The notes: a model not told the origin generated them from the sequence alone. Positions 1 to 10,479 are shown, counted from the first letter of the stretch. The stretch: DNA of 64,000 bases from Saccharomycodes ludwigii (GCF_020623625.1 NC_060205.1:489501-553500), one strand, 5' to 3'. Made by a program: numbers and translations.

Positions 1-1790
1 GACCTTAAAGCTACGATCTCATTATCTTCATTTTTTATTTCATCTTTAATTTTTTCTATCTTTAAACTCAATTCATCTATCTTATCTTGTGCATGTTGTT
101 CTTGAACACAGCTTTCAATGGCTTCCCAATATTTTTTCAACCTAAGCATATCATCTTTAACCTTTCCCACTCTATTTTGAGAAGTATTCAACTGTGGTTC
201 AAGTTTCAACCAATTATCTTGGTACATTTTTTTTAATTTTTCATGTTTCAAAATGTCTAGTTTGTCTTGTCTTTTAGTTTCATCATCTTCTAATAATCGT
301 ACCAAGTTATGATTAGTGTAAGTATAATTATTTTCACATTGTACTAATCTAGTAGTTATTAATTTTTTAAGAGTCCTATTTAATTCATGACCACCATAAT
401 CTACGTTGTTATTTATAGTAGTTGCAGCATCCAATTTATTACTATTTGCCCCATTGGAAAAATCAACGGTAACTTCAGCATTATTGAGGTTTCCACACAG
501 ACGTACAGGAGAATCATCATGGAACGTTAGTGTTTCTAAAATATTATTAATGTCAATATTTTTTTGTTTCTCTATTTGAGTGACTTCTGGTATTTCGTTT
601 AATATACAGAATTGTGTTATATCAAGAGTACTAGTGCTATGTGTTTCTTCGGTTGGAATGTCTCTTCCATATCTGGTATTACCATCAGTTAGTGTTGCAT
701 CCACTAAGCAACGTTTCATTATATTAGCAAATTGGAAAATATCATTTTCGTTGATATCTGAAAAGTCATTGATATCGTCGGTACAATTGTTCCTATTTAA
801 TTTCAATAGGGTTCGATGATCATAGAAATCTATTACTAATAATTTAGTAATAGTTAATGACGAATGGTTTAAAGGGGGTGTGCTTTTAGGATCAACCAAT
901 GAGTCAAAACATATAACATAATCGACATTAAATTGAGCAGTTAAGAAATTTTCCGAAACATGATTTAAATGGGTGGAAGTCAATAAAAATATACATATTT
1001 TTTTAGTAGTTGTTTTTTTTTGTTGTGCCTGTGTTTGATTTAATCTATAACTTTTTTGTACTGACTTTCTAATACGTTTTTTGCCAGTTGATGGCTTTAT
1101 ATTGTTATTATCGGATACTTTTCTCTTTTTATCATTTTCCTTTTCTTTCCTTTTCTTCTTCTCTTTTCTACTTTTCTTCTTCTTATTATCGTTATTATTA
1201 GCGAAAACGACAGTAGCAGTATTAGTAACATTATTTTCCTTGTAATTGCAAGTATCTTTAACATAGCCATTGTTATTAAACAATGAAGTTCCCGATAGTC
1301 TTACAATTTCATAATTTGGTTTGCCCAACAAAATAGCTTCAATTAAATCTAATTCTTTGACATTATGCGCGACCAAGGCAACGTTTTTCGTAAGTGTGGT
1401 TGGCAGTGTAATATTATGAATACCATTAATATTAGTGGGAGTATTTCCAGAGACGTCATCGTTTAAATTGTGTTCAACCAAAATATCCAATAATTTATTT
1501 AATTTACTAAACTTGTCACTGGAATATAATAACTGTTCTTTTGGCTGAGTAATTAATAAATGTCTTGGAATAAAATGTTCTACGATTAAACATGGATGGT
1601 TTAATATATTTCTGGTTTTTTTTATTAATTGGTCGTTGCTTAATTCAACATTATTTTTTGTAGTGGTGAGAGAATCAGTTCCACCATTTGTATTGTTTCT
1701 ATGTTTGTTTGCTAAATAAATATAGTTTAATATCTGGATTAAATCATACTGTAATGGTGTTAACCCAACCGGTATGTACTGACAATGCAT
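1..1790 (-). CDS. HDA2: HDA1 histone deacetylase complex subunit Hda2 (3' end beyond window)
   Basis: The reading frame is open from an ATG at 1790 down to the left edge, so about 596 residues are visible and the C-terminus is missing. The start follows a long A run and precedes MHCQYIPVGLTPLQYDL, which matches the start of the Hda2/Hda3 DNA-binding-like domain. Two further blocks fit Hda2 well: one around ILNHPCLIVEHFIPRHLL, the other around AHNVKELDLIEAILLGK followed by RLSGTSLFN. A lysine-rich insert (about residues 195-245) separates the domain halves. The visible C-terminal part (from about residue 530) is charged and coiled-coil-like, as expected for the Hda2-Hda3 heterodimer that holds the Hda1 deacetylase. 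The S. cerevisiae protein is about 674 residues. Position next to MHR1 agrees with YDR295C-YDR296W. Hda3 is the alternative, but the KELDLIEAILLG and RLSGTSL blocks favour Hda2. Confidence 0.9.
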   Translation of the reverse strand, partial: MHCQYIPVGLTPLQYDLIQILNYIYLANKHRNNTNGGTDSLTTTKNNVELSNDQLIKKTRNILNHPCLIVEHFIPRHLLITQPKEQLLYSSDKFSKLNKLLDILVEHNLNDDVSGNTPTNINGIHNITLPTTLTKNVALVAHNVKELDLIEAILLGKPNYEIVRLSGTSLFNNNGYVKDTCNYKENNVTNTATVVFANNNDNKKKKSRKEKKKRKEKENDKKRKVSDNNNIKPSTGKKRIRKSVQKSYRLNQTQAQQKKTTTKKICIFLLTSTHLNHVSENFLTAQFNVDYVICFDSLVDPKSTPPLNHSSLTITKLLVIDFYDHRTLLKLNRNNCTDDINDFSDINENDIFQFANIMKRCLVDATLTDGNTRYGRDIPTEETHSTSTLDITQFCILNEIPEVTQIEKQKNIDINNILETLTFHDDSPVRLCGNLNNAEVTVDFSNGANSNKLDAATTINNNVDYGGHELNRTLKKLITTRLVQCENNYTYTNHNLVRLLEDDETKRQDKLDILKHEKLKKMYQDNWLKLEPQLNTSQNRVGKVKDDMLRLKKYWEAIESCVQEQHAQDKIDELSLKIEKIKDEIKNEDNEIVALR

Positions 1791-2258
1791 TTTTTTTTTT
1801 TTATAGTATAGGATTTTTAAGGATGATTTGTCCTATCACTTATTCGTAAAACTTTTATTTAGTTATTTTTTTAAAATATTTTAGGTGAAAATGTTATCGC
1901 TGATAGTATTAAACCTAATTTGATAATAGAAAAATAGATTAATGAGATACTAAAAACGACAATAGTTTATAGAAATGTAGTTATTTGAGGAACAGACATT
2001 AGTTTTAAACCCAATATATCTATATCTATATATATATATATGAAAAAAAAAAAAAAATTTTTTTAAGCTCTATTTTCTAAGTTTTATTTATTTATTTATT
2101 TTTTTTTATAGGTTGCATCTTTCAGCTTTTGTTTTTTAAATCTTCAATCTAAAAAAATAAAAAAATATCCATTTTTAATATTTATAAAACTAAAAACTAA
2201 AACTTACTAACCAAAACTCATAAAATAATAATCATCTGTACACACTTATATTTAATAA
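1791..2258. other. Spacer: HDA2 promoter and NEL1 3' flank
   Basis: This 468-bp stretch holds no convincing gene. It contains a T12 run directly before the HDA2 start, a TA-dinucleotide tract near 2021-2041, an A/T homopolymer junction at about 2043-2063 and T-rich sequence typical of yeast 3' ends. Confidence 0.6.
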
Positions 2259-4670
2259 CTAGAAATTAATAGTCTCAGCTTTTTTAGCTAATTGATCTTT
2301 AAACTTATTAAAATCAAATTTAGAATTATTGGGACCAAAGAAAATATGAGGATCCAACTTATTGATAATGTATCTATCTTTACTGCTACCAATTTTGACG
2401 AATTCAATAGCTTTATTTTTATATCCCAACTTATTAATTAAGTAACTTTGAATGTTTTCTAACCAATTTTTATCCTCTATAACATCACGTGTTCTAATAT
2501 AAATATTTTGGCTTAGCACAAGGACTAGTTCCAATTCCATCGAAGGATTACTATTTTGATGGGTTACACTCACCATTGATCTCGACTCCAATATTGGAAC
2601 AGTTAACGTAAAATCAATCTTAGTTATTGAAAACTTATCGCCCTTGCTATTTCTGTCAATTTTATAAACATTCGGGTTGAATTCAAGCAATAGATCATTA
2701 AAGGATAGAACACTATTATTCCAATATTTTAATTCCAAATCTCTTAAATATTCGTCAGGACTCACGTTACTGCTAACGTTTAACAAACTAGTAGTAAAAC
2801 ATAACATATATAATAGCATTGTAAAATCGTTGACTTCCAAGCTGTTATTATCATCCAGATGTAATCTGTTATAGAAAAAAGTTGCTAAATCAATTAGTTT
2901 AGTATTTAAAGTGTGCAGTTCCCACTGAAAATTTTGTATATCTGAATCTATTTTCTTATTATAAATATACGACGAAATTTGTTTGACTAATGAAATGATC
3001 GATACACGAGGGTTTATTTTGATGGGCAGGGTATTAGCAAATTGCATTGTAGTTGGATTTTTTATAGTGGCAACTTCATAGTAAGATTTACCCCTATAGT
3101 AGTAATGCAATTGAAACTGAGTGGATACCGTTGGCGGATAGGCATTAAAAGACTTGGTTCTAGTTTTGACATCATACTCTTCCTCATTATGATTGTTACC
3201 TATATTAATACCATATTCCACTGCTTTAGGTGTTTTAGACAAAGTATCCATGTAAAAACTCACAGTTACGTTTTTGAAGATTGGAGTATGTAACAACTGA
3301 GTGAATTTGGACTGTTTAATACAACCTTCTATTCTAACATCACTAACGAAAAGCTTTGGATTGAAATTGCTAGTTTTATTGACAGTTGCATCTGTGGTAA
3401 CATTTCTGTGTGGCAAGAAACAACCGTTTATTTGAAATTTATTTGAATTAGTCACGAATATTTGTAAATCAGAAAAAACCATATACCATTGGTTCCACCA
3501 TTGGTTTAAATCCATTTCAAACTGCAAACTATCAACAAAACTGTCTTGAAATGTAACCAATCTACATTTATCATTGGGCAACATTTCCCACAAACCAATG
3601 TCTTGGACACTGCAGACTATGAAATCATATCCTATAACTTGATCGAACTCTGGCGAGGAGGATAACACTTGTGCATAATATTTCATAGAATCTTTTAAAA
3701 GTTGTGGTTCTTTGACTGTTTTAAAATCTCTAATTGTGCTTTTCATCGAAGAAGAGACAATTTTACCTGGGGAAGCAGTTGCTGGTCCAAAAAGAACACT
3801 TGTAATTTTATAACATGATTTAATATCTGAGGGAGCGGATGACTGGGCACGTAGATCTAGTGCAGTTATTCCATTAGCTACTTCTAGACCAAAGCCAATG
3901 GCTCTTTTCAGTCTTTTTTTGTGTGAATTTTTCTTATTCGTTTTTGCAACTATATTTAAAACATTCTGGAAAATCATATGAACTTGAGTGGTATCATGGA
4001 TCCATAGTTTATTAACAAGACTACTGTGCAAATCTTTCAAACTTTTAATAGTTAATGGTATTTCAGTATCAGTTAAATGGAGACTAACTTTGGAATCATT
4101 TCCCAATAGTACAATACAAATACTCGGCACCAACTCATTGTTTTTTTGATTGGCCAATAGTAAGTTTTCAAATTTTGTCATGAAATACTTTAACTGATCA
4201 AATTCAAATTCATCTTGCAAAACCAAATCTAAAATCAAAACCATTTTCAAGTTTTCTGAAAGTCCATGTATGGGCGGAGTACACGAATCGTACAAAGTAT
4301 AGTTAGTGTTGGAATTCAAATAGTCTGAAAGGTCATTATCAAGATTTCTGGTAAGGTTGCGATTAATGTTTTGGCAAAAGGGACAGACCCAATTAGTAGA
4401 AATATTGAGGTTAGTGTTATTAAAATCAAAACTTATATTGGATTGCAATGCTTTACAGTTTTTGCAGGTTTTATTAATTATAAATTGATCTACATTAACA
4501 ACCTTGATTTGGCTGTCATTATGGTTAGGGGTTTCGAATGTATATAAATTTGGTTCAAATATCATGTTAATATTTCCATTGGTATCTTTACAATTCAATA
4601 AATTTGGGTAGTATTTACTACTCTCCAGTCTAAAAGTTGGAAAAACATTATGTGATTGATAAATTGACAT
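2259..4670 (-). CDS. NEL1: Sec23-like GTPase-activating protein Nel1
   Basis: This 803-residue protein has the Sec23/Sec24 layout. An N-terminal zinc finger with CKNC and CPFC pairs (about residues 70-100) is followed by a trunk domain that begins near PPIHGLSENLKMVLILDLVL, then a beta-sandwich, a helical region and a C-terminal gelsolin-like domain ending near DPHIFFGPNNSKFDF. Sec23 itself is more conserved. The divergence and the neighbourhood (HDA2, MHR1 and, further on, PIH1 and ERC1) fit Nel1 (YHR035W), which in S. cerevisiae is a Sar1 GAP homologous to Sec23 that is not a regular COPII coat subunit. The protein is longer than the S. cerevisiae version (about 630 residues). It lies tail-to-head behind HDA2 on the same strand. 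A diverged Sec23 remains a weaker possibility. Confidence 0.82.
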   Translation of the reverse strand: MSIYQSHNVFPTFRLESSKYYPNLLNCKDTNGNINMIFEPNLYTFETPNHNDSQIKVVNVDQFIINKTCKNCKALQSNISFDFNNTNLNISTNWVCPFCQNINRNLTRNLDNDLSDYLNSNTNYTLYDSCTPPIHGLSENLKMVLILDLVLQDEFEFDQLKYFMTKFENLLLANQKNNELVPSICIVLLGNDSKVSLHLTDTEIPLTIKSLKDLHSSLVNKLWIHDTTQVHMIFQNVLNIVAKTNKKNSHKKRLKRAIGFGLEVANGITALDLRAQSSAPSDIKSCYKITSVLFGPATASPGKIVSSSMKSTIRDFKTVKEPQLLKDSMKYYAQVLSSSPEFDQVIGYDFIVCSVQDIGLWEMLPNDKCRLVTFQDSFVDSLQFEMDLNQWWNQWYMVFSDLQIFVTNSNKFQINGCFLPHRNVTTDATVNKTSNFNPKLFVSDVRIEGCIKQSKFTQLLHTPIFKNVTVSFYMDTLSKTPKAVEYGINIGNNHNEEEYDVKTRTKSFNAYPPTVSTQFQLHYYYRGKSYYEVATIKNPTTMQFANTLPIKINPRVSIISLVKQISSYIYNKKIDSDIQNFQWELHTLNTKLIDLATFFYNRLHLDDNNSLEVNDFTMLLYMLCFTTSLLNVSSNVSPDEYLRDLELKYWNNSVLSFNDLLLEFNPNVYKIDRNSKGDKFSITKIDFTLTVPILESRSMVSVTHQNSNPSMELELVLVLSQNIYIRTRDVIEDKNWLENIQSYLINKLGYKNKAIEFVKIGSSKDRYIINKLDPHIFFGPNNSKFDFNKFKDQLAKKAETINF

Positions 4671-4934
4671 TATTTTGATAGGATGAGGGAAGGAGGCAAA
4701 GCTATGGTTTTTGAGTTGAAAAAGTTGTTTTGTGTTTGATGAGATGGATATTTAGAATAAGTACCAAAAAAAAAAATATATATATATATATATATTCTAA
4801 GATTTGTAAATTAGATGACAATTAGTTCTATCGGCCACATCCGATGGTTTGTAGTTGTTATCTCGATTTCAATTTCAATTTCCTTCGAGATTAATTTTGT
4901 TAATGAATGTTAAAAAAAAAAAACAAAAAATGCC

Positions 4935-4941
4935 AAAAAAA
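4935..4941 (-). terminator. Pol III terminator of tRNA-Lys
   Basis: Seven A on the plus strand (seven T on the transcribed strand) lie one base beyond the 3' end of the tRNA, the usual RNA polymerase III stop signal. Confidence 0.8.
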
Positions 4942-4942
4942 T

Positions 4943-5015
4943 AGCCCTATACGGGGATCGAACCCGTAACCTTGTGATTAAGAGTCACACGCGCTACCGA
5001 TTGCGCCAACAAGGC
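4943..5015 (-). tRNA. tK(CUU): tRNA-Lys (anticodon CTT)
   Basis: On the minus strand a 73-nt cloverleaf begins GCCTTGTTGGCGCAATCGG. The acceptor stem GCCTTGT pairs with ATAGGGC, allowing G-T pairs. The anticodon loop CTCTTAA gives anticodon CTT, and the B box GGTTCGATCCC is intact. There is no intron. The sequence is very close to the S. cerevisiae tRNA-Lys(CTT). A T7 terminator follows. No LTR is visible in the upstream flank, unlike the tRNA-His locus. Confidence 0.97.
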
Positions 5016-5354
5016 TATTTTATATTTACTTAAAAATAAGTTAGGTAGACATTGTTAATAATATTTAATAGTACCAAAGTAAGCTTTTTTTTTTTTTTTT
5101 TTTTTTGGGTTAAGGTTAGTCGGGTAAACAAGGTTATTTTTTTTTTTTTTTTTTTCATTTTTTTCATTTTAGTTTATTTTATTTTCCATTTTTTATTTTT
5201 CCTTTCCTTTCTTTTTCGTAACAATGCAATTTGCCCTCTTTCTTTTCCACTCTTCAAAATTGCCCATTAGACAGGAATAGCCAAGAGGTTAATACCAGAT
5301 TTGGAGTCAATAACCGAAATAGAAATTTAAAATAGGCACATACCTTCCATTACT
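5016..5354. other. Spacer: tRNA-Lys 5' flank and MHR1 promoter
   Basis: This 339-bp spacer is dominated by T runs at about 5085-5106 and 5139-5155, a nucleosome-depleted type of promoter sequence in front of MHR1. No gene is seen. Confidence 0.6.
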
Positions 5355-6065
5355 ATGAGTATCAGCAGAAACAGTTCCTCGCGTTTTAGAACAGCCAAGT
5401 GGTTATCCAAAGCTGGGTTTGCTCCACAGGTTTTTTTATTTAGAAATTTAGAAAGCGGTCAGGTATGTTATTCTCAATTACCAACTATAAATCCAGCCTT
5501 GGTCTCTAGGTTACAATTTAAGCAACCAAACTGGCAGAACAGAGTGCCCTCTTTTAACAGACGTGATATTTGGAAAATTATGTGTGTTGTTACCATGCCC
5601 TCATATGATTTAAGTATTAAAGTGTTTCAGAACCTAAACAGATTGAGATACTTAAGAGATGTTGTACAAAAAAAAACTGCGAATGAATATAGAAAAAAGA
5701 ATGAATGGGGTCAAATTTGGTATAGTGGAAATTTTAGACCTACTTATAGCCAAGAGGCCGTTGCTGATTTGAGGGAATCTATATTAAAATCTGGATTAGT
5801 GGAACAAAAAGATGCAACCAGTACTGTTCATTGGGAAGATGAATGGAGAATGGGTGATGTCAATAAATATTGGACATCTGTTTTACCACAAGTCAAACAT
5901 GAAGTGATTAATAAACAAAGAAATTGTAGCAGAGAAGAAAGTGTTATTTTAAAGCAGTTGGGTGACTGGGCATTGAACAGTATGAAAAAAAGTAGTACTA
6001 ATTCTAATAGCGATAACAACAAGGATGGGAATACTAGTAATTATGCTACCACTAATTCTAACTAA
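5355..6065 (+). CDS. MHR1: Mitochondrial homologous recombination protein Mhr1 / ribosomal protein mL67
   Basis: The 236-residue product matches Mhr1 in length (S. cerevisiae about 226) and in its conserved core, from KWLSKAGFAPQVFLFRN through QPNWQNRVPSFNRRDIWKIM and EYRKKNEWGQIWYSGNFRPTY. Mhr1 pairs homologous DNA during mitochondrial DNA recombination and partitioning and is also a large-subunit mitoribosome protein (mL67). The basic N-terminus rich in Ser and Arg suits mitochondrial import. The C-terminal 30 residues are a low-complexity Ser/Asn tail. It lies upstream of SUR2 on the same strand, as YDR296W does before YDR297W. Confidence 0.95.
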   Translation: MSISRNSSSRFRTAKWLSKAGFAPQVFLFRNLESGQVCYSQLPTINPALVSRLQFKQPNWQNRVPSFNRRDIWKIMCVVTMPSYDLSIKVFQNLNRLRYLRDVVQKKTANEYRKKNEWGQIWYSGNFRPTYSQEAVADLRESILKSGLVEQKDATSTVHWEDEWRMGDVNKYWTSVLPQVKHEVINKQRNCSREESVILKQLGDWALNSMKKSSTNSNSDNNKDGNTSNYATTNSN

Positions 6066-7529
6066 TGACGTACAAAGACAATAACAACGACAACAATGAT
6101 AATGCTGTAAATAAATAAATGAATAAACAGCATAAAAACCTGTTTTTATTATTATTTCTGTGTCATGTATATATTTTATTTGTTTATTTGTTTATTTAGT
6201 TACTTGCTATAATGTACAATTCTTTAGTTATTAAAAATATTACTACCACTGAAATTGACAATCTGATAAGAGTATTCTGCTCGTATAAGTTTTTTTTTTT
6301 TTTTTATTAATACATGTCTAATAACTTTATTATGCTTTCAGTTCATAAGAGTATAGTTGTTTTATAAAAATAAAAATAAAAATAAAAAACCTTTTTGTAA
6401 TATCTGTGGACCTGTTTTCACTTTCATTTTTATCAATCAACTCTTGTTTGATATATTGTAGTTTTTATTTTTATTTTTTCTCTTTTGCATTAGCAGAAAG
6501 TAATGGAGGAAAGACTTATTAATAATATTATTCCTGTCGTATAAATAACACTGGCAGTACTATTATTATAAAAAAAAAAGATCATTCAATAATGTTAAAG
6601 TTCTTTTTATTATTATACTCTTTTATAAATTGTACATGAAAGTATTGTTTTATTTTTATTTTTATTTTTATTTTAGTTAAAGATTTCTATGTACGAGATG
6701 ATGGTTAAGATGTGTACAATTTAATGCAGGGAAGAACATAATAAAGAAAGAAATATGCAGATTTACTTAAACCTCTTTTTTATTCTTTTAAGTAGTTAGA
6801 GATAATATTAGCTTTAAAGATGATAATGTTTACATTTAACAGAATTAAAGTGGAATTCCAAGCAAATTTGTAATAACAAACAGTATGATTCTAAGAATTA
6901 TTTTTGAGACTGCATAGAAAAATTGTATCTGGCTGATATGACATGAATGAGTAGCAAGAAAGGGAAACTTAACTTAACTTTAAATGGTTTAAGACTGAGA
7001 TGTCTCAGAGTTGTATTGATTGTTTTATTAATGAGAAAAAAAAGACATTTAATAATCACTATTTTATTTTTTTTATTTTTATAAACGAGCGCAACACCAA
7101 AAAATACCGTGGAATATAAATTTCTGCTTATTTTTAGATGTTTTTTTGTTTCAATCAAAAAAAAAAAAAAAAAAAAAAATTCAAACTTTTAATTCTCATT
7201 TTCATTTTTGTTTATTTATTTCTTTCTTTTTTTTTTCTCTTTTATGGCATTGTAAAATACCATGCACATCTTTTCTCTCTCTCTACTAAAAAACAAAAGG
7301 TGCAAAACAAAATAAAATAAAAAATTAAAATTAAAATAAAAAAAATTGTATATAAGGAGCTAAAATATCTCTGCTTTTTAAGAAACGATAAAATATATAT
7401 ATCATTTTATTTTCGTTTAATTTAGTCCAGTTTTACTCTTCCACTTATCGCATTTTATTTATTTAAAAGTTATTTCCGAAAATCAAATATACATCCATAC
7501 CATCCAAAACTCAGAAGCTTCATAGAACA
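6066..7529. other. 1.46-kb spacer between MHR1 and SUR2
   Basis: This is the second longest gene-free stretch. Short open frames here (such as 6898-7158 on the minus strand) are low complexity and resemble no protein I know. The spacer contains repeated TTTTTA motifs near 6365-6385 and 6650-6675, an A23 run at about 7158-7180 and TA-rich sequence near 7395. I found no tRNA and no clear snoRNA boxes. The last few hundred bases, ending in a pyrimidine-rich leader, are probably the SUR2 promoter. Confidence 0.5.
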
Positions 7530-8549
7530 ATGAACAATACGATAGTGCATCCTACTTACTCCAAGCCAGACTTGTCCTTTTTAAACAGGTCAACCCCACC
7601 ATTATCAAACACTACTTTAAGACCAAGATTGTTTGAGAAATACGATGACGCCATTATTTCTTTGGTGGCACCAGTAGTTGCATACTGGGCCTACTCATTA
7701 TACTTCCACATTATAGATATGAACAAACTATACGAACAGTATAGAATTCACCCAAGCGAAGAAGTTGCTAAAAGAAATAAAGTTGGTCGTTTGGAAGTTT
7801 TTCTGGAAGTTTTATGGCAACATACTATCCAAACTGTCTTCGGTTTGATTTTGTACCATTACGAAGAATTGCCAAAGACAGGTATGGAAAATTATAACAT
7901 GTGGAGATTTAAGACCATGTTTGTTCCAAAGGAATTGTGCAATAGTGAGCTTATTAACAAGGTGATTTACTATGGTTATACATATTACGCCTTTTCATTT
8001 TTGAAGATTTTTGTTGGTTTCCTGCTCATTGATACTTGGCAATATTGGTTGCATAGACTAATGCACACAAGCAAAACTTTATATAAATTATTCCACTCTC
8101 GTCACCACAGATTATATGTCCCATATGCTTATGGCGCTTTGTATAACAATCCTGTAGAAGGATTTTTATTGGACACTTTAGGTACTGGTATTGCTATGAT
8201 TGTTACTAAATTATCTCCAAGAGAACAAATTATTTTGTTTACCTTTGCCACTCTTAAGACTGTGGATGATCACTGTGGGTATGCTTTGCCATACGATCCA
8301 TTCCAATGGTTGTTCCCTAACAATGCTGTTTACCATGATATTCATCATCAACCATGGGGTATCAAGTCCAATTTTGCTCAACCATTTTTCATTTTCTGGG
8401 ATAAATTGACAAAGACTGAATATAAAGGATATGTTGAATATAGATTACAACAAAGAAGAGTTACTATTGACAAGTACAAGGAGTTCTTGGCTAAAAGAGA
8501 ACAAGAAAGATTAAGTAGAATTGAAGACATGAAAAAGAAGGCTATTTAG
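7530..8549 (+). CDS. SUR2: Sphinganine C4-hydroxylase Sur2
   Basis: The 339-residue protein is an ER membrane di-iron enzyme of the fatty-acid hydroxylase family that adds the C4 hydroxyl to dihydrosphingosine to give phytosphingosine. The histidine boxes are all present: HRLMH at 175-179, HSRHH at 189-193, a histidine in DDHCG at 248, and HDIHH at 269-273. Hydrophobic segments lie at about 42-60, 98-110 and 148-170. The protein ends in a lysine-rich tail (MKKKAI) consistent with ER retention. Length is close to the S. cerevisiae enzyme (349). The gene converges on ATP5, as YDR297W does on YDR298C. Confidence 0.97.
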   Translation: MNNTIVHPTYSKPDLSFLNRSTPPLSNTTLRPRLFEKYDDAIISLVAPVVAYWAYSLYFHIIDMNKLYEQYRIHPSEEVAKRNKVGRLEVFLEVLWQHTIQTVFGLILYHYEELPKTGMENYNMWRFKTMFVPKELCNSELINKVIYYGYTYYAFSFLKIFVGFLLIDTWQYWLHRLMHTSKTLYKLFHSRHHRLYVPYAYGALYNNPVEGFLLDTLGTGIAMIVTKLSPREQIILFTFATLKTVDDHCGYALPYDPFQWLFPNNAVYHDIHHQPWGIKSNFAQPFFIFWDKLTKTEYKGYVEYRLQQRRVTIDKYKEFLAKREQERLSRIEDMKKKAI

Positions 8550-8918
8550 AGGTCTGACCAGTTGGGTTGAGCGAAAAAGATTGATGCTTTTTCCTCTTAG
8601 TTAAATTTATTTATTTATTTATTTGTTTTTTTTTTTTTTTTTTTTTTTTTTCTTTTCTTTTCTTTCCACAACGTTTTATATATGATACTTAACACAAGAT
8701 TAAGTATTTTCGTTTTGTTATGACTTATTATATATGTTTATTTTTTTTTAAAAAAAGGTTTTTTGATATATATATCTAAAGTTTTACAGTAAATTCCAAC
8801 AAGGGCAGACCAGAAGAAAAATTCCTAAGGATAATACTATTCATTAGAATATATAGAGATTTATATATAAACGAGGAGAAAAAGGTAGTATTTATTTTTT
8901 CGTTTTTTTGTTTTTTTC

Positions 8919-8951
<33 letters not shown>

Positions 8952-9072
8952 ATAGCTTAACGAATACTTCAATAATACTTTTAATGATACTAGTCGTAAA
9001 AAAAATAACGCTTATATATATTATCATTACCATTACCATTATTCATATTTGTTTTAACTTCATACTTGTTTC
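8550..9072. other. Convergent 3' region between SUR2 and ATP5
   Basis: This 523-bp spacer between two convergent genes holds T24-class (about 8627-8651) and A26-class (about 8925-8950) homopolymers and TA-rich 3'-processing-like sequence. No gene is seen. Confidence 0.6.
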
Positions 9073-9696
9073 TTAAATAGTTTCATTTAAGATTTGGTTC
9101 AACTTAGTAATCTTAGAGGCAACACTGACATCAACAGTCTTGTCACCAACTTCAACAACTAAACCACCTTGGATTTCTGGCTTAACAACGTTCTTCAATT
9201 GTAAAGTCTTGCCTTCACCAACTAAACTGCTACCAGAAATAGACTTTTGTAATCTTTTCAAAATTTTACTTTCCAATGGCACAGCAGATACAACAGTGGC
9301 TTCGATAACACCATGGTATGCAGAGTGCAATTTACCGAATTCCTCGGATATCTTTGGCAATAAACTCAATCTGTTGTTTTCACCCAAAACAGTCAATAGG
9401 TTGTCAACAGCTTTGTCCTCAGCCAATGTGCTCAAGGTAGAAGAAACAACTTGTCTGTCTTCAGCATTTAAAGTTGGGTTTTCAAGGATGCCTTTTAGTT
9501 TGGAATCTTGCTTGATGGCAGAAGTCAAAGACTTCAAAGAGCTAAAGGCACTGTCGATGTTGGTGGTTTTATAAGCAGCACTGTATAAAGCAGTAGCATA
9601 GGTACCTTCCAAACCAAATAATTGAACAGGTGGTTTAATAACACCTTCCCTGGAGGCAGTGGTGGCTAATCTGCGAATAAAGGTTCTGGTAAACAT
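9073..9696 (-). CDS. ATP5: Mitochondrial ATP synthase peripheral-stalk subunit 5 (OSCP)
   Basis: The 207-residue product belongs to the OSCP/delta family of F1Fo-ATP synthase (S. cerevisiae Atp5 is 212). It begins with a mitochondrial presequence (MFTRTFIRRLATTASREG), followed by PPVQLFGLEGTYATALYSAA, the family start motif. The C-terminal half ends with KPEIQGGLVVEVGDKTVDVS and a final helix, the part that joins the stalk. Codon use is more biased than in neighbours, as expected for an abundant protein. It shares a divergent promoter region with BFR2. Confidence 0.97.
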   Translation of the reverse strand: MFTRTFIRRLATTASREGVIKPPVQLFGLEGTYATALYSAAYKTTNIDSAFSSLKSLTSAIKQDSKLKGILENPTLNAEDRQVVSSTLSTLAEDKAVDNLLTVLGENNRLSLLPKISEEFGKLHSAYHGVIEATVVSAVPLESKILKRLQKSISGSSLVGEGKTLQLKNVVKPEIQGGLVVEVGDKTVDVSVASKITKLNQILNETI

Positions 9697-10479
9697 TTTG
9701 TTTTAAAGATTGTCGATATGTAGATAGATATGGAAACGTGTATCTTTCTAGCGAATACGGTTTTCCAAACGATAGATATGATTATGATCAGGTCAAATAG
9801 AAAGCAAAGGAAGTAGGGAAAAAGGAAAATAGAAAGCAGAGGAAAAAACGAGACAAAACTACAGCTAATTCAGCTGAATGAATGGAATACAAAAAAAAAA
9901 AATTAAATATAAGAATAGAATGGAAATAAAGGTAAAAAGGATAATTTTATTTATTTTCGCTCATTTTCTGAAAAATAAACGAAGAGTCGAAGCAGTAAGA
10001 AAGAAAAGCAGAGAAAAAACAAAAAAAAGCAGAAAAAACAAATTACAGTAACATCCGCGCGCACAGCTCATGAAATATCTAGCTGGCAAATATTATTGGG
10101 TGTGCATCACATGACTATCAAACATCAACTGCATCGTACACAGTGAGAAAACCAGCTTGTCCGGACATAAAAGACCGAGGTAATTCGATGCTGGATGTAT
10201 GGGTGTTTTGTTTTGGAGTAAAACACGTAAAATAAATAAATAAATATGTAATGTTACCCGGTTAGAGTTCTAAACCAATAACTGCTAGTCGTTTCTTTTT
10301 TTTCTTTTTTTTTTTTTTTTTTCTTTTTTTTTTTTTGCTTTTCTTTTTTTTTGCTTTTCTGTTTTTTTTTTTTCCCTTTTCATACATTTCCTATCTATAT
10401 AAATTACCACCGGCAAATAATAAATAATCTTTTAATTCGAACCATATCAACAAAAGTCGAAAGTAGATATACCACAAAC
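9697..10479. other. Divergent promoter region ATP5/BFR2
   Basis: This 783-bp spacer drives ATP5 leftward and BFR2 rightward. It holds a CGCGCGC stretch at 10056-10062 (the CGCG core is the known binding preference of Rsc3-type factors), a Reb1-type site at 10254-10260 and T/C-rich tracts at about 10290-10380 just before the BFR2 start. An ATG at 10351 is in frame with BFR2, but the intervening 43 residues are a translated pyrimidine tract and I do not include them. Confidence 0.6.
10254..10260 (+). promoter_or_regulatory. Reb1-type site TTACCCG
   Basis: TTACCCGG is the established Reb1 consensus. It lies about 220 bp upstream of the BFR2 start inside the divergent ATP5/BFR2 promoter, next to T-rich tracts, a typical general-regulatory-factor setting. 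The match is exact, but the assignment rests on motif and position only. Confidence 0.55.

Noticed and set aside
5280-5330. Short tRNA-like string in front of MHR1 (AGCCAAGAGGTTAAT... and AGATTTGGAGTC)
   Set aside because: It recalls a D-arm and anticodon region of a tRNA-Leu/Ser, but no acceptor stem or B box closes it, so chance similarity is more likely.
6898-7320. Short frames of 60-86 codons in the MHR1-SUR2 spacer
   Set aside because: Low-complexity or homopolymer translations without recognisable domains.
10351-10479. In-frame upstream ATG extending BFR2 by 43 residues
   Set aside because: The extra residues translate a pyrimidine-rich promoter tract. MAKKKSLAEQ at 10480 is a natural Bfr2 start.
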